Shown: positions 37,250-51,765, counted from the first letter of the stretch. The stretch is 64,000 nucleotides of DNA from Hydractinia symbiolongicarpus (GCF_029227915.1 NC_079875.1:21569001-21633000); one strand, 5' to 3'. A program made the numbers and translations. The notes: generated by a model not told the origin, from the sequence alone.

Positions 37250-37619
37250 TGTCTGTGAAAGTGTGGTTTCTTTTCACCAGGGGCGGATCCAGCATTTGTA
37301 ACATGTCAGTCACTTTTTTTGAGCCTCTACGCACTATAAACGGCCTAATTAATGTCCAAATTATTAGCTCTGTTAGAGACGTTTTTTGTTTCGAATGGAC
37401 AGCAAAATAACAAACAATCTTGTAAAGGGTTGCAAAAAAGTGTAGGAAAAATAAAAACAACGGTTTAAATTCATATATTTTAAGACTGTTTCGCCCAATA
37501 TCAGGGCTCGTCAGCATGCCTAGGAAACAGCTAATAACGTAATATTAGCTATTCCAGACATGGACAGTCTGCTCCAATCAACCGAGTGCTATCAGCTGGA
37601 GCAAGCCGAACTCGGAAAA

Positions 37620-37634
37620 GGGGGGGGGGGGGGG
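37620..37634 (+). repeat. Poly-G run (15 G)
   Basis: Uninterrupted G tract in the 3' non-coding part of hAT b. A second run of 19 G is at 54244-54262. Length is likely unreliable. Confidence 0.8.
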
Positions 37635-40600
37635 TTAAAGAAAAGGAATTGATATAAAAATAGAAAGTTATTAAAGCCCATGACAGGGGGCTCCTAGAAC
37701 AGGTACTATCAGCCGGAGCAAGCTGAACCTGCAGAAAGATAACGACACAACGTAAACAAGAGGAAAGGGAATTTATTTTATATAAATGGTTACTATTTTT
37801 TTCAATTAGGAGTGGGTAAGATTTAATTATTTATTTATTTATTCATTAATTTGTTCTAGATTGTATAGTGGAAAAATTTATATTAATTCAAGTCTTCTTT
37901 TATCTTTAGCAAATTTATTTAAAACTTTATCAACATCTGGCACTATTTCTTTGTGAATATACATAAGCGCTAGCCCGTTGAGGCGTTCAGATACCATAGT
38001 AGTGCGAGTATAATTTTTAATTTTCTCATAGCAGAGAAAGAGCGTTCACATTCACATGTGGTGACAGGAATAGTGGCTAAAATTCTTAGGGCCACATGCA
38101 AATTAACAAAGACATTTAGATTAATAGACTTCAACGTTTGAGCAATAGTTTGGGGTCTATTTCCTTTAAAATCAATCCAATACTTCTCCCAAATTTCTAA
38201 TTCAGCATTAAGCCCAAGTATATTTGGAAGGTCATCTTCATAGAAAGAGACAAAAGACTTGAATTTCTCCTTCCAGTTTGTTTTACCTCCAGAAATCAAA
38301 GAAACCATTTTTGCTGGAACAATGCATAGGCCATTATAAGCATTTAGAGAAAACGGTTGAAAACGATTCTTCATTTCACTATTTAAATGGTCTAAAAGAG
38401 GATTAGTAACTGATTTTTTATAGTAATCAGAAGTTGAAAAAGAAGGATGATTATCTCTTGTGGTTTGCCTTCCAACAGTCCTCTTCTTCTCCTCCACAAT
38501 TCCTACTTTTTCACAAAGAGAAAGCCTCCTCATACCACCTATCATGAAAATGTTCCACATTATTTCTGGTTTGAAGGAGAACATTTTTTAATGTTTGAAT
38601 AAGCTCTATGCTGTCCATAACATCAATTGTTCTATTTTGTAGCAATTGAGTAACTGGAAGTGTTATGTCAAATACGTTCCTTGTGATCACCAGAGTGACA
38701 AGAAATTCAAAATTAGCTATTTGGTGAAAAAAACCAACAGCTTGTTTTGATGTGTCATAATTGAACTGTCGATTTAAGTTTAATTTCATCTCTTCCAAAG
38801 TAATATAAATAGGCACATATAACTCTTGAAAGAGATCTAAACCAGTAATTCGTTCAACCCACCGAGTACGGCAAACATCCTTTAATTTAGTTTTTTTAGA
38901 AGTCGGACTATATTTATCTATGTTAATCATAAGGGATTGCTGTCTTTTTTGAGAATAGTTAAAGAAATAGGAAATGTGTTTTATTTTAGCCATCACATGG
39001 GCAACTAAGCTGATTGTACAAGATTTTCCAACTGCTAAATTTAAACGATGACTGTTGCAATGAACATATATAGCCTTTTTATTTAAATTAAGAATATGGG
39101 CAGAAAGTCCATTCTTATACCCAGCAACAGCACCTGCACCATCATATGCTTGACCCCGACAATCCTTAATATTTAAAGTCAGGTTATGAAGTGACTTTAA
39201 GAGAACAGACTTCAAGTCTTTACCTGCCAGCCCCTCATCACAATGAATATATTGAACAAACTCCTCACGTATATTCAAATTACTGTCAACAAAACGTAAA
39301 ACTAAGGACATTTGCTCTTTATTAGATAAATCAGCAGCTTCATCTGCCAGAATAGAAAAGAAAGTGTTTGATTTTACTTCTTGGATTATTTCATCCAAAA
39401 TTACAGATCCACAACAGTTGATTAATTCATTCTGGGTAGTTTTAGAAATGTATGTAGCATTTTTGGGACAAGTTTTAAGATGGTCAGCAAGAGCTGTATC
39501 TCCACCTTGTACTCTAAAATTCAAAAGTTCAACAAAATTTCCTACCCGACCACCAGAAAATTCTCCTAATTCACCATGATATTGTGAGTCATCACGGTGA
39601 CCTCTTAAAGCATGCCCTTGTCTACCAGAGTAAATAATGGCCTGAACAATTGGTATCAATTTCTTTCTGTTCTCAGTAATTTTCTTCTGATGGTTAGTAT
39701 CAAGAAGCACATCAATCGGCTGAGAATTACCAAAATAGTTAGCCATAAAACTAGTAAACGTAGCAGATGTGTAAGCATGAAGGCCAGTACTTGACTCATG
39801 TTTCACAAAGTTGGCACAAGCATCAGGCCAGTACTTAAAAGGTTCAGAAAACAGTTTTTTAATTTTACTTAATTTGGAAGAAAACTTGTGTCCAAACAAA
39901 ACACATGGCAGACAATAAGCTCCATCAACCTTGGGTGAATAACATAACCAGGAAAACTTTGTTAACCACTCAAAACGAAAAGACCTATTTGTTTTCGGAA
40001 ATTTATAAGAATGATCAGGTTTATAAACATTTTGGATAAGGTCATGAACTTTTAATGGATCATCCTTTATTTGAAAAACTTTATCTGTGTAATCTGAGAC
40101 ATCAAAATAAGTTTGAGGATAGTTTAAAGATGAACACAGAGGATGACTAGTAGTTGTGTCTGGTGCATTGGACAATGCACTATCACAAACAACAGTATCT
40201 GAATTAACTTTACTACTACCAGCGAAAGGAGGCATGGAAGAAACATCAACAACAGTTTTGTGCTCCTCTTTTATTTGGGGTAAGTCTTTTTTCTTACAAG
40301 TAGGCAAAATAAGTTTGTCGCTGCGCTGGTCTGTCCAAAACGACAACTTTGATTTTACCTTCCCATCTTTTGGGAACAAACAGGGTTTTTTAGACTGCGG
40401 CAAGATTTTTTTGGAATGTTGAATTAGTTTCCTTTTGGTACCATTAGGAAGAAATAATACTGGCACAAAATGGTTGGCTTTAAAAGTCTGATCACATTCT
40501 GCATGAACACCTTGCAGACAAAACAAAATATGAGCATCAGTAACTTTATCGTTTAATGATGTAAACATGGGTTCATTTTTGCAGTTAAATAAAAGTTTAT

Positions 40601-42039
40601 CTCTCTCATCACCACAGTCAGGGAAATAGGAAAAGATGTTTTTTGATGTTACCGTAGACAAAGCAAACATGCACAGCAAACTACACCAAGTCTGGTTAGT
40701 ACAGTTCAAAACAGCTTCATTTCTCACAAAGTCTATTGGTGTTACACCAGTTTCAGTTGCAGAAAAAGACATGCTCATATGTAAAATACAATTAAAAGAT
40801 TTAAATGACTTACCTTGATGTTTTTCATAGCAAGAAACTAAAACAGGATGCTTACTATATACCTCAGGGTGAAGAAAAAGTTCTAACGAAGTTAAATGTC
40901 GCAGCTCGTCAACCAGTGTGTTGTCGCCAACAAGAAGCAGGGACATGGAGCTGTACAAACAATTCCCAGTGGCTTCAGAACTAAAACAAGATAGTAAACT
41001 ACATGCATGATTAACCAGTATGTCACAACCATTTACAAACTTATTTTATTCAACGAAAAAGTAAATTGTCAAAACTAACTTCACATTCATGCAAATATTA
41101 ATTTAAAAGCTAATCTAGATAAAGAATACATAGCCACACTTCAAAATGACACTCTAAATGTTCTTAAAAGCCTGTGGTTTTTTTACTATATATATATATA
41201 TTTACTTCATTGGTTCAACTTTTTTACAGTTTAGCTACCTAGCTAGGCTATAGTTATTAAATCAAATTTAAAAATATATTTAAATATTATATGTTATTAT
41301 TGCAATATTATAACAAAAAATCTTGTACACAACAGCATGAACATGATCCTTTTAATCTCTAGCTAGCTACTTTGTTTTGCCGAAATTCTTTTGAATCAAA
41401 GCTATTAAAACAATTATGCAAAAGATCATTTGGCAGATGGCCAAAGAAAACAACTTTGAATGGCCTATTAAATAATTTATTCAATATATAAGTGTTTAAG
41501 ATCAGGGGCGGATCTAGGATTTCTGATGTACCCCGTCATAAAATGTACTTATATTAGTGACACGCGAAGCCCCACCATGGTTGGGCCTGAGGGTCCAGAA
41601 AATTTTTAAACATTGGAGGATCCTAGATTGTCTGAAAACAACATTCCTGCATCTAAATTGTAAATTATTTTGAAAATAAAAAGGCTATTTGTCATTCATA
41701 CAGCATAAAACGAAAATCGTTACCGTGTCATCTTTTCAACAATGTTGTTTGGTTGCTTCTCTTTCTTGCTGAGTTTCTATTGTTATATATGAAGCCTATG
41801 AACTAAAGAAACAAGATTATCTCATATAATTTATAGATGTTAATAGGCCGTTTCGCTCAATATCAGAGCTCATCAGCATGCCTAGGATAACAAAAAATGT
41901 CATCCAGACATGGACAGCCAAATAAAAAAGAAGTAAAGAATTAAGATAACAAGATACAATGATGAGGAAAAAATAGAGAAAAATTTAGTTGTCATTGGCA
42001 TATTTATATTTAAAAAATTCAGGATAACTTGACAACTGC

Positions 42040-42340
42040 AACTATGTTCTACTATTTCTTGATAGTTTTCAATTAAATGATAATGAATATTGCAATGAAA
42101 TGGTTTGATATGAATAAAAATGAATGCAGGATAAAATGACAACTGAGTAACCCCATAGTCCCTGCAACTATGTTCTACTATTTCTTGACAGTTGCCAATT
42201 AAATGATAATGAATATTGCAATGAAATGGTTTGATATGAATAAAAATGAATGCAGGATAAAATGACAACTGAGTAACCCCATAGTCCCTGCAACTATGTT
42301 CTACTATTTCTTGACAGTTGTCAATTAAATGAAAATGAAC
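42040..42340 (-). repeat. ~125-bp tandem duplication in hAT c
   Basis: CAATTAAATGATAATGAATA recurs at 42070 and 42195, with a shorter variant at 42322 (periods 125 and 127). The unit includes GAGTAACCCCATAGTCCCTG. It lies where the hAT transposase core would be and looks like a deletion scar with local duplication. Confidence 0.8.
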
Positions 42341-43194
42341 TATGGACTAAAAAAATGGAAATGGAACACGAAATATGTTAACAATCAAAGTGACAAAGTA
42401 GTATTAATATAAGTGTTTTAATAATTTTGATAAACATATTTTCCATTAAATTAATTTTTTAAGAATACCAATAGTATAATATAATACCAACTAAAAGGTT
42501 GTAAAAAAAGGTTTTGAATTTTACCACATTTGTCAGGGAACTTTGATCCAAAAAGAACACAGGGTAAACAAAAAGCCCCATCATAAGCTGGTGAGTAGCG
42601 AAGCCAAGGGTAATCTTTCAACCACTTTGAACGGAACTGACGTTTTAAAGTTTTAGGGTAGGTATAATCTGCAGAAGGGGAAAAAGTCTGATTTATTAGA
42701 TCGAAAATTTGTTTGTCTGTCATCCCTTCTTTAACACGAAGTCTGTAATATGCAACATCAGTTACATCAAAATTTTGTGGAAGGGAATCAACTATTTTTG
42801 ATGTTATGACTGATTTATTATTGTTTGGAAAAAAATTAGGTTCATGGCTAGTACTATTTTGTAAAAGATTACTAAAAACATTAGATACAGAAGAAGTAGA
42901 AGGATTTGAAATGTTGCTTGAAGGTGTATTATTAGTACCTTTTATTATTGCTTGGGGATCCTGACTTGATGTAGGCAATTGCTGAGGAAGAGATACCTTT
43001 GGTAAAATAAGCTTATTCTTGGTGACAGGTTTAAAATCAATTTTCTTTTGAAAGAATCCAGAAACATTGGTAGACATACATTTCTTCTTAAATAGAGGCT
43101 TATAAATTAATTCCTTAGAAGTAAATAGAAGTGGCACATAGTGATTATGTTTAAAAGCAAGATCTGAAATGAGATGACCTTCATAACAAAAGAA

Positions 43195-43502
43195 ACAAGA
43201 CGTATGATATACGCAAACAACCTCGCCAAAAAAGTGTATAAAAAGCTGAAGTTAGACACGACATATTATGCTATTCGGATAGGCAATAATATTGATAGAA
43301 AATTTCTCGAAATTTCAATTTTCGTTAGGTCAGTCTGTAAACACGTCCTCGCCGGGCGAGATAGTAAAAATAAAAAAAAATAAAAAATAGTTACCAAGAT
43401 GAGATTCGAACACACGACTACTCCCGTGTCGGTGCTCAGAGAGGCAAAAATTTCCATTCTTGTAGGACACATTTGCGTTTTAATACAAGCTCACGAGCTT
43501 GT
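43195..43502. repeat. Interspersed repeat R, copy 2 (short form), inside exon 2 of hAT c
   Basis: 308 bp sharing both ends and several blocks with 10449-11351, with short terminal inversions ACAAG/CTTGT. It interrupts the OTU coding sequence between FHI and FCYEGHLIS, positions that are adjacent in gene b. The target duplication is unclear. Confidence 0.75.
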
Positions 43503-44080
43503 AAATATGGAAGCAAGTTTCATCAACCTTTGGCACCCGTGGAAAAACCTTTTTATTGAATATTTCTTTGTATTTGAGAGGACCACAATCAGGATAATAA
43601 CACATAATATTTCTGCGAATTATAGAAGACAATGACAAAACAAAGAGAAAACCAGACCACTGGTTCATGTTTTTCAAACAAAAAGTAGCCTCAGCTTTGA
43701 CAAGTTCAGCAGCCTTAAAATTAGTATCAACAGCAGCATGAGATACTGACATTGCTAAAATATTTGATGGACTTAAAGATGGATATTTGTCAACAAATAA
43801 ATTGGGGTGAGAACTATAATACTCAGAATTGACAAAAAGTTCAATGCAAGCAAGTAGCCTTAACTGTTGCGTCAAACTATTATCACCTACCAGACATAAG
43901 GATATGGAGCTAAACAAGCAATTTCCAGATGATTCGGACCTAAACAGTGAAAAATAAATAAATATTTCTTAGAGAAATTAAAGAGAATTCACTCCTCAGA
44001 GCAAAGACACTAAGTTTTAACATTTTGAGAAGAATCAAAACCATTATTAATTCCACACACACACATGCCAGCTAGCTTGT

Positions 44081-45122
<1,042 letters not shown>

Positions 45123-46276
45123 ATAGATAGGGTTGCTAGCTCTCCAAGAGTAATAATCAAAACAAAAACCATGAATACATGTAGCTAGCTAGCTAGCCAT
45201 AAGTAGTTCATGGTGATGACATAGTGATGTACACTTAATTACTATGGTAACAAATGGTCAGCAAAAATCAGAAATGGAAATTACAAAAAATAAAATCTTA
45301 CCTCAATGCAACACAATTCTTGGAAGAAACTGATGCAGGAAGATAATTCAAAGCATCTTCATTCACACCAATTTCTCCACAAGAAAGTACAGCATAAAGC
45401 TGTTCTGTGTTTAAAAACACATTTTTATTTGAATTTATCCATTTCTCAGAATAAATATTAAATATTTCAATCAATTTCTGCAAATCTTCGTCTTGAAATA
45501 ATTTCAAAACATCATCTCTCACTGAACTAAACGCCATGTTGAGCAATGATGTTGAGGCAGATATGAAGATGAAGACCAGCGTGAGCATTTTGGCTTTTGC
45601 AGGGTATTGTTTTTAGCCAATCACAACTTAAGAAAACTTCTGTAATGACCAATCAAATCCTGCCGGTGTTCTTCTCCTGCAAACCCGGCACTCTAGACCA
45701 ATAAGAGTTAAGAACAACCTCATTGCTCCGGCAAAAACCTGCAGGGCGGGGTCCATATTTTTCTATCCGCCATCACGGCAGCAACAGCGGCGGCAATATT
45801 ATTAATTTTTATATTGATGAGCGCTCAAATGAATACATTATTACACGCCCCAAATATTACTGGTTAGTACTAAATATTTGAAAATTAGATAAACTATACT
45901 TGTTATTTTTAAACCCCGTCCTTTGACCCAATTGACGGGGTTTGGATCCGCCCCTGAAGATAACAAAAGAATATTATTTATCTCACCACAAAGCAATTGC
46001 AGAACTCCCTGGGTCTTTCCTCCACAATAACTTTGGAAAATAAACCTCTGCATTAAAATTTCGAGATATTGTTCCATCGTTTAAGCTTTGGTAAAGATCT
46101 TTGTGACACAAAAATTTGATTTTTTTTAATGATTTCTCATAGATTTCTTGCATATACAAAAAATTATTACTTCTCATTTCAGCACGTATTCGGTCAAACA
46201 TGTCGTAAGTCGCCATGCTTTCTCGAAAAGAGAAACAATACGCCCTGATCACCCATTATAAAGTCCTGCATGCTTA

Positions 46277-46385
46277 CATTTGGTCCGAAAAGCCTTTGAT
46301 TGCTTTCATTTGGTCCGAAAAGCCTTTGATTGCTTTCATTTGGTCCGAAAAAGCTCACCTAATTGCTTTCGTTTGGTCCGAAATT
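46277..46385 (+). repeat. 30-bp direct repeats upstream of hAT gene b
   Basis: TTTGGTCCGAAAAGCCTTTG-type units, two exact and two diverged, spaced 28-33 bp, 60-170 bp upstream of gene b's start codon. In hAT elements, subterminal repeats commonly bind transposase; that role here is inferred from position. Confidence 0.7.
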
Positions 46386-46735
46386 TTAATTACACGATAT
46401 CGGTTTATGAAAGCTTTAATTATTATAAGAAAATACAGGCTGAATCACACTTCGGATACCGTAAATATGGGTCAAAGTCGTCAGTTTTTTGTAAACCAAT
46501 CAGAATACGTTATTTCGGCCGGCAAGCCAATCAATTTGCATGAAAATTCTTCGGATGTCAGTCGCTTTTTGCCGTATCCATCAACTCAGTCACGGAAGAG
46601 GAAGGTCCGTAAAATAAAGCTCAACGGACGCAGGGCCTGCGGGATCACAGTACCCTATTATTTTTTACGATTCTTAGTAAAAATTATGTCAGTCGCGTGA
46701 CGGCGCTGACGTACACTGGATCCGCCCCTGTTCAC

Positions 46736-47080
46736 TAAGTAACTTCTTTACGGTCTAGAATAAAAAAATGAAGTGTAGATCAACCCTTATATTTTTCTTC
46801 AAAGTCCAGCCAGGTGCGCATGAAAAAAAACTTAACCTGGTTTTCATTAACATTGATAACAAAAAAAACATATGATAATAAAAAGTAATACTAGTAATAA
46901 TATTTGTGCGTTTTTCCAAATTTTATTAAGAATTTTTCATGGAAATTTTTATAAAATTTCCACTTATTTTCACTACTTAAAAAAAATTACGAAACACATT
47001 TATATTTTAATTACAATATAGAAACCAGGCTATCTAATTAAATATGTTCGCTAAAAGAGTTGTACCAGAAAAGGTTGAAA
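46736..47080. other. No feature recognised
   Basis: AT-rich interior of the TTAA element between the right end of hAT b and the THAP exon. A downstream THAP exon would be expected on the minus strand, but none is evident. Confidence 0.4.
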
Positions 47081-47107
47081 TTAAAAAACATGATTTTTGT
47101 AACTCAC

Positions 47108-47496
47108 ATGTAGGCATTCTTCCTGCATTTTTCTTTTTAAAGATGAATCACGTTTTAATACGGTAGTGCCATCCATGTTAATAAATTCGTAAGTTTTGTG
47201 TTTAAAAATAGTTGGAACTGCTCCACAAAGTAGCTCTTTCCGTTTCGATGGTATCCCCGTTAGACGTCCTTTTAAATCATCTTTTATGCACTCAGGATGG
47301 AAGTGGTCTTCACATACAACTTTATTTTTCCCAAATGGAAATGCTTCTTCATTCAATCCAGTACCAATATTATGCAACCATTGTGCTGCGTGAAGTTTCT
47401 CAGTTGTATTCACTGGCTTTGGGATCATGAAAAACTTTTTTTAGCAGTTACTCTCCCAGTGGTTTGCGAACATCCATATGCCAGGCAACTTGGCAT
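47108..47496 (-). pseudogene. THAP-domain exon
   Basis: Reads MPSCLAYGCSQTTGRVT, then after a one-base shift in an A7 run (about 47436-47443) FFMIPKPVN, LHAAQWLHNIG, KVVCEDHFHPECI, LCGAVPTIF. This is a C2CH THAP zinc finger in order (Cys-Cys, Trp, Cys-x2-His, closing AVPTIF), a DNA-binding module typical of P-element and Kolobok-type transposases. The exon ends at a strong donor (CAT|GTGAGT, 47107). No catalytic domain is visible downstream. The shift could be a sequencing error. Confidence 0.82.
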
Positions 47497-47599
47497 TTTG
47501 AGTAGTAAAGACAAAATGTACAATTATAGTTAAGAAGTAAAATTCATCTTTTATGTCTTCATACATCAAATCAGGCGAACCTTATAGTATGGTTTCACT

Positions 47600-48630
47600 T
47601 ACTCACTCGCGGATCATACGTCATTGCTCTCTATCGTAGAGTTTTTTTATGTACTCTAACGGCACGGCCATCTGTCGATGGAAGGAAAGTGTGCGCATGC
47701 GCCGGGTTTTTTAAAAATCACGCGTGGTTTCCGAATTCCAAATTGGCTTCTTGCGCTCAAGGGATGCGGACGCGGCGAAGAATATCTTTAAAAAACATGA
47801 AATTTTAGGCCCCGTGGAAAAGAGAGGGAGCTTGGTCAGCTTTTTTTAGAGAAATAAACCATGCCGGATGAACGAAAGCCCAAAATAGCAAGTTCCTTTG
47901 GCGATAAGCTGCGGTGACACATGGCTGAAAAAGACAACATGGATTCGTCTTGGAAATGTGGTTGCAAGGAAATCGAACACGATATTTCAAGTTCTACCCA
48001 AACTAGGAATATCAGGTAAATTTTTTTTGATAGAGTATTGTTTGGAGAACTTATTTTGATTGGAGTGATGTTGCTGTACTTTTTTTTGTGAGCACCATTA
48101 TAGCTCAAAGGTAGCCAAAAAATTTTAAAATACCCAAAGTAGCCATATTTGCTATCATCTAATTCCATTATAATAAATTTTAGAAATACATCCTAGAAAC
48201 ATAACATGGTAGCCACGCACAGTACAGTAAAGTTGCCATCAAAATATGTTATGTTTGCGTCCTCCGACTGACTTGCTTCAGTGATAAAAACCCGAGTCGA
48301 CAAGTCGAAGAAAAAAAAACAGGAATTTTTTTTCCTTTCCTTTGGATGCCGTGATATCTTTTTATCTATCCAATCATATTTAATTGATGTGCTTTATAAT
48401 TGATTGGAAATTAAAAAAAAAGAGAACAAGCCATCAGTTGGCTTATGTGGTATAAAGGGTCTGCAAACAATGTTGAGTAGCGCTATACTGTTTTTTAGTC
48501 CAGGGAACAAATTTAATTGCTCCTATCTGAAAATCCCTAGGAAAAATCCGACCTACTCATTTTTTCATTTTTGCAGGAACTTAAGGACACAAACATAACA
48601 TATTTTGATGGTGGCCTAAGTGTCATTTTA
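47600..48630. other. Non-coding interior of the TTAA element
   Basis: No gene recognised. It contains ATGACGTATGATCCGCGAG on the minus strand (47624-47606), nearly the same as 36523-36541 at the start of the P2RX7_C-like gene, and an NRF1-like palindrome TGCGCATGCGCC at about 47692. Both precede the minus-strand THAP exon and may be its promoter. Confidence 0.4.
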
Positions 48631-48633
48631 GTG

Positions 48634-50448
48634 TCATTCCTCATGTTTTCTTTTCCTAATTGAGGGACGAAGCACTTGCGACCTGGGGTGGACACGTGTC
48701 AGGTGTTCGTTCATCATTGCTTGCAATCTCTTTGTGGGAGGCTTCATTTGAAAATAAGTAGCCATCAACTTGTTGAATGTTGGATGAATGCTCTCTGCAC
48801 CCTGCTCTCCATAAAAACCAAATGCTGTACCCCATCTTCTGACAAAATCAATCGCATGATTTTCCAGCATGTGTAACTTTGGCGTAATCGACGCATCTGG
48901 CCAAGTTTTTCGGTAATAGTTCATGAAGTTTTCAATTGCAGTTTCTATAAAATAAATAGGCTGCAAATTACTCTGTAGCAACATTCAAGCACATATGCAT
49001 GACACCCAGCAATAAAGCTCTCTTTTATGAATTTTGATTGTAGTTTTTTTTGGCATAACATGGAAAAGTTATTCATAAAAAGGTACCTAAATCATTCAAC
49101 ATTTTCTCGTCAAATTTTCAAATTTAATAATTCCTTTTTTAGTTTTTCCAGATGTTGCAATTAATTGATTTTTTAAAAATTTGGTTCTGTTTTGAATGGT
49201 CTTTGTACTTGCAATATCACTTTCTTTTGTAGGTGTTGGTGTTGAAGTCATAACCAATGGCTGAAAATAATTCAAGCTTTCATTATATACCACCCAGAAA
49301 ATTTTTTCACACAAACGTCATTTTTGAAACACCAGAAAGCATAACTAGTTTCCAGAGAAACGATATGTCGTATGTGAATGGAGAATATAATGAATAGACC
49401 TTTTCTGTCAACACCTGTGTTTGCCTGTTGCCGAATAAACAGTGTTCGAATTTAATTTGAAATATGTTATGTATATGTATAGTTTATAATAATGTGGGTT
49501 TTTAAGAAACATTCCAGGCTCAAATGGTTGATTTTTTAAGAAACATTGAGCCTGCCTTACAAAACCAGTTTTTTAAAAAAAACGTGTACTTACTCTACCA
49601 GCTGTTTTGAATACAATGCTTTTATTTGGAAGTTTTGATTTAGCCATTTTTTTTCTGATGATTTGCAAAACTGCTTCATCAGATTTTGCATCATTGATTG
49701 TTGGAGATTGACTGATGCACGATGCCTCATGCTGTTTTTTTTCTTTTTCTTCGTCCAAATTAAATAAATGACCACATCTTTTACATTTGGTCGATAACAT
49801 TTTTGTGAGATTTTGTATCTTTTTTGATGGATTAACTTGGTTGCTTTTTATAAGCAGTTTGCATTGAGGGCATTTCCAGTCCGTTTCTCTCCTACCTTCA
49901 ATATTGGGTACCAAACATTCTAAGCAGAAGTTGTGCTCACAAGGCATTTTCCCTACAGGTCTTCTAAGAATATCCTTGCACAAAAAGCATATAAATTCTG
50001 GCAGTGACTTATTACAAGAGAAATCCTCTCTGCTGTATCTCTTTGGTATGATATCTGCTGGAGTCTTTCCGTATAACACCTCAGTCATGTGTCGTGTCCA
50101 CATACTACCATCTTTCGGTGGTCTTCCCACACTTTTAGATTTGGTTTTTTTTCCACCCCTGATTTAATAGACCCCAATTAGCAAATGTGACACAGTCACT
50201 TGAATTATGTGGAAACCATGATTTCACATTTAATATGGGTGTTGTATTTTTGGTTTCCACATTTTTCATTAAAGAGTAGGGTGTACTGTTGGAATGTCCC
50301 CTTTTAGGTCTATTCTAAAGGCTTTTTCAATTCTTTCAGAAAATTTTGTGACGGATAAGGCATTTCTTAGGACCTTACCAGTATGCTCCTGACAAATTCG
50401 ACACAGTTTTGTTAAATATATATTGTGTTGACTCTCTGGGTCAGCCAT
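48634..50448 (-). pseudogene. RAG1-N-like RING protein (N-RAG-TP type), core-deleted
   Basis: Start ATGGCTGACCC at 50448. The N-terminal zinc module reads LCRICQEHTGKVLRN...DIPTVHPTL, then (shifted frame) WFPHNSSDCVTF. The RING exon (50130-49594) has CFLCKDIL, MPCEHNFCLECL, WKCPQC, followed by CKRCGHLF...HEASC, a ZFA-like finger. Likely exons follow at 49268-49087 and 48960-48634; the last has ITPKLHMLENHAIDF and GFYGEQGAESIHPTFNKL, a C-terminal signature common in cnidarian transposon proteins. Domain order resembles the N-terminal third of RAG1 and the molluscan N-RAG-TP elements. A central catalytic region of several hundred residues seems missing. Frameshifts near 50283 and 50150. Confidence 0.72.
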
Positions 50449-50869
50449 CTTTGTGACAAAACGAAAGTGAAATTTCAACTAAAAGTTGTGGTTGCAAAAT
50501 CTTGTATCACCACGTATAAAAAAAGTACAGCAGATAACTGCAACTGGAATTAGATCATTGAATAGTTCCTTTAACTTTCAGGATAAATTTTACACCGTTC
50601 TTTTGGGTAGAATTAGCGCAAATATATGACAAAAATGACCAATATTTGCTATAAGGCTAGCTAGCTTCCAAGTTTTTTGTGTTTTGTTTGGGCGCGAATC
50701 CGGCTGAAATGATTGACATTTTGGACGGTGTGGTCACTCTTACCAAGGTTAAAAATACTATTTATCCCGCTAGCCCTCCTACAGATTGGTAAATTGCATT
50801 TAAATCAGTTAGGTCAATAGCTATGACGTCATCAAGACATCAAATTTTATCGTACGGGATTTTAAAAAA

Positions 50870-50885
50870 ATTGGCGCATGCGCAC
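50870..50885. promoter_or_regulatory. NRF1-like palindrome
   Basis: GGCGCATGCGCAC, about 430 bp upstream of the RAG1-N-like start. The same site with flanking CACGGCCAT and AAGTGTGCGCATGCGCC is found inverted at about 47660-47705. NRF1 consensus in animals is YGCGCAYGCGCR; use here is inferred. Confidence 0.4.
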
Positions 50886-51065
50886 ACTTTATTTCTAGGT
50901 TTCCTCCGATTTAAATGGCCGTGACGGAGATGTAAATAATAACCTTTTGACTCTAAAATCATCATAAAAATACATTTTTTTTTGAAAAAAAATTTAAGGT
51001 ATCTTTTTTAAATAGTATAATAAACGTTTTTATGAAAAAAAATTTTGACCTTAGTTTCCCTTTAA

Positions 51066-51765
51066 TGAGGATAACCACATAAAATATAGATCACTACTTT
51101 TTGTGGCCAAGACAACAGAATTGAAAGCAATGTTTTTCATTTGGAAAGTACAAATTGTATTTAAAAATTTGCCCAAGCTTGCCCTCATACTTATGGCATT
51201 TTTGGCCAGTTGACACGCACACTAATCTACCATACTGAACACAAAAGTTACGAAAAACACAAAATTTGATTAAGGTCTATTATGTGGTTTCACATTCTTA
51301 AAGGGTCATTCAAGAGTATTTTTTACGTATCATAACTTAGCTATACCACATTATTGTAAGCTCATGAAACACAATGCAAAAACATAGGGTTGTAAAGAAA
51401 ATGATAAAGCCCTGAATATTTTTATCTTTTTTAAATATTTTTATATATGTCCAAACTTAATCTCCCAAAAACAATAATTACATTAACAGTCACCACCATT
51501 ATCGAACAAAAGTCCACTTGGTCATTTGTGACTTCACACGTCGTACATAGCTCACTTCTTGAAAAAATTATTGCAAGGTTCGAGTTTTGAAGAATTTAAC
51601 AACATGCGAAAGTAGGTAAACAAAGTAGAACTTCCAGGTAGGCACTGTTTGATAAAATAGTATAGATTTAGAACATATATCAGTAAAAAGACGCTAGTAA
51701 CAACAGTACAAAAGTTTTTAACCACAAATGAGCAAATACCTTAAAGAATGAAGAGGTATATTTAA
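51066..51765. other. No feature recognised
   Basis: AT-rich sequence between the TTAA element and the MITE at 51766. No coding or repeat signal was seen. Confidence 0.4.

Noticed and set aside
41900-42268. 122-aa minus-strand frame with repeated SFYPAFIFIHIKPFHC
   Set aside because: It arises from the 125-bp tandem duplication in hAT c; no domain.
47805-48168. Overlapping minus-strand frames of 61 and 110 aa
   Set aside because: No recognisable motif, and they conflict with each other.
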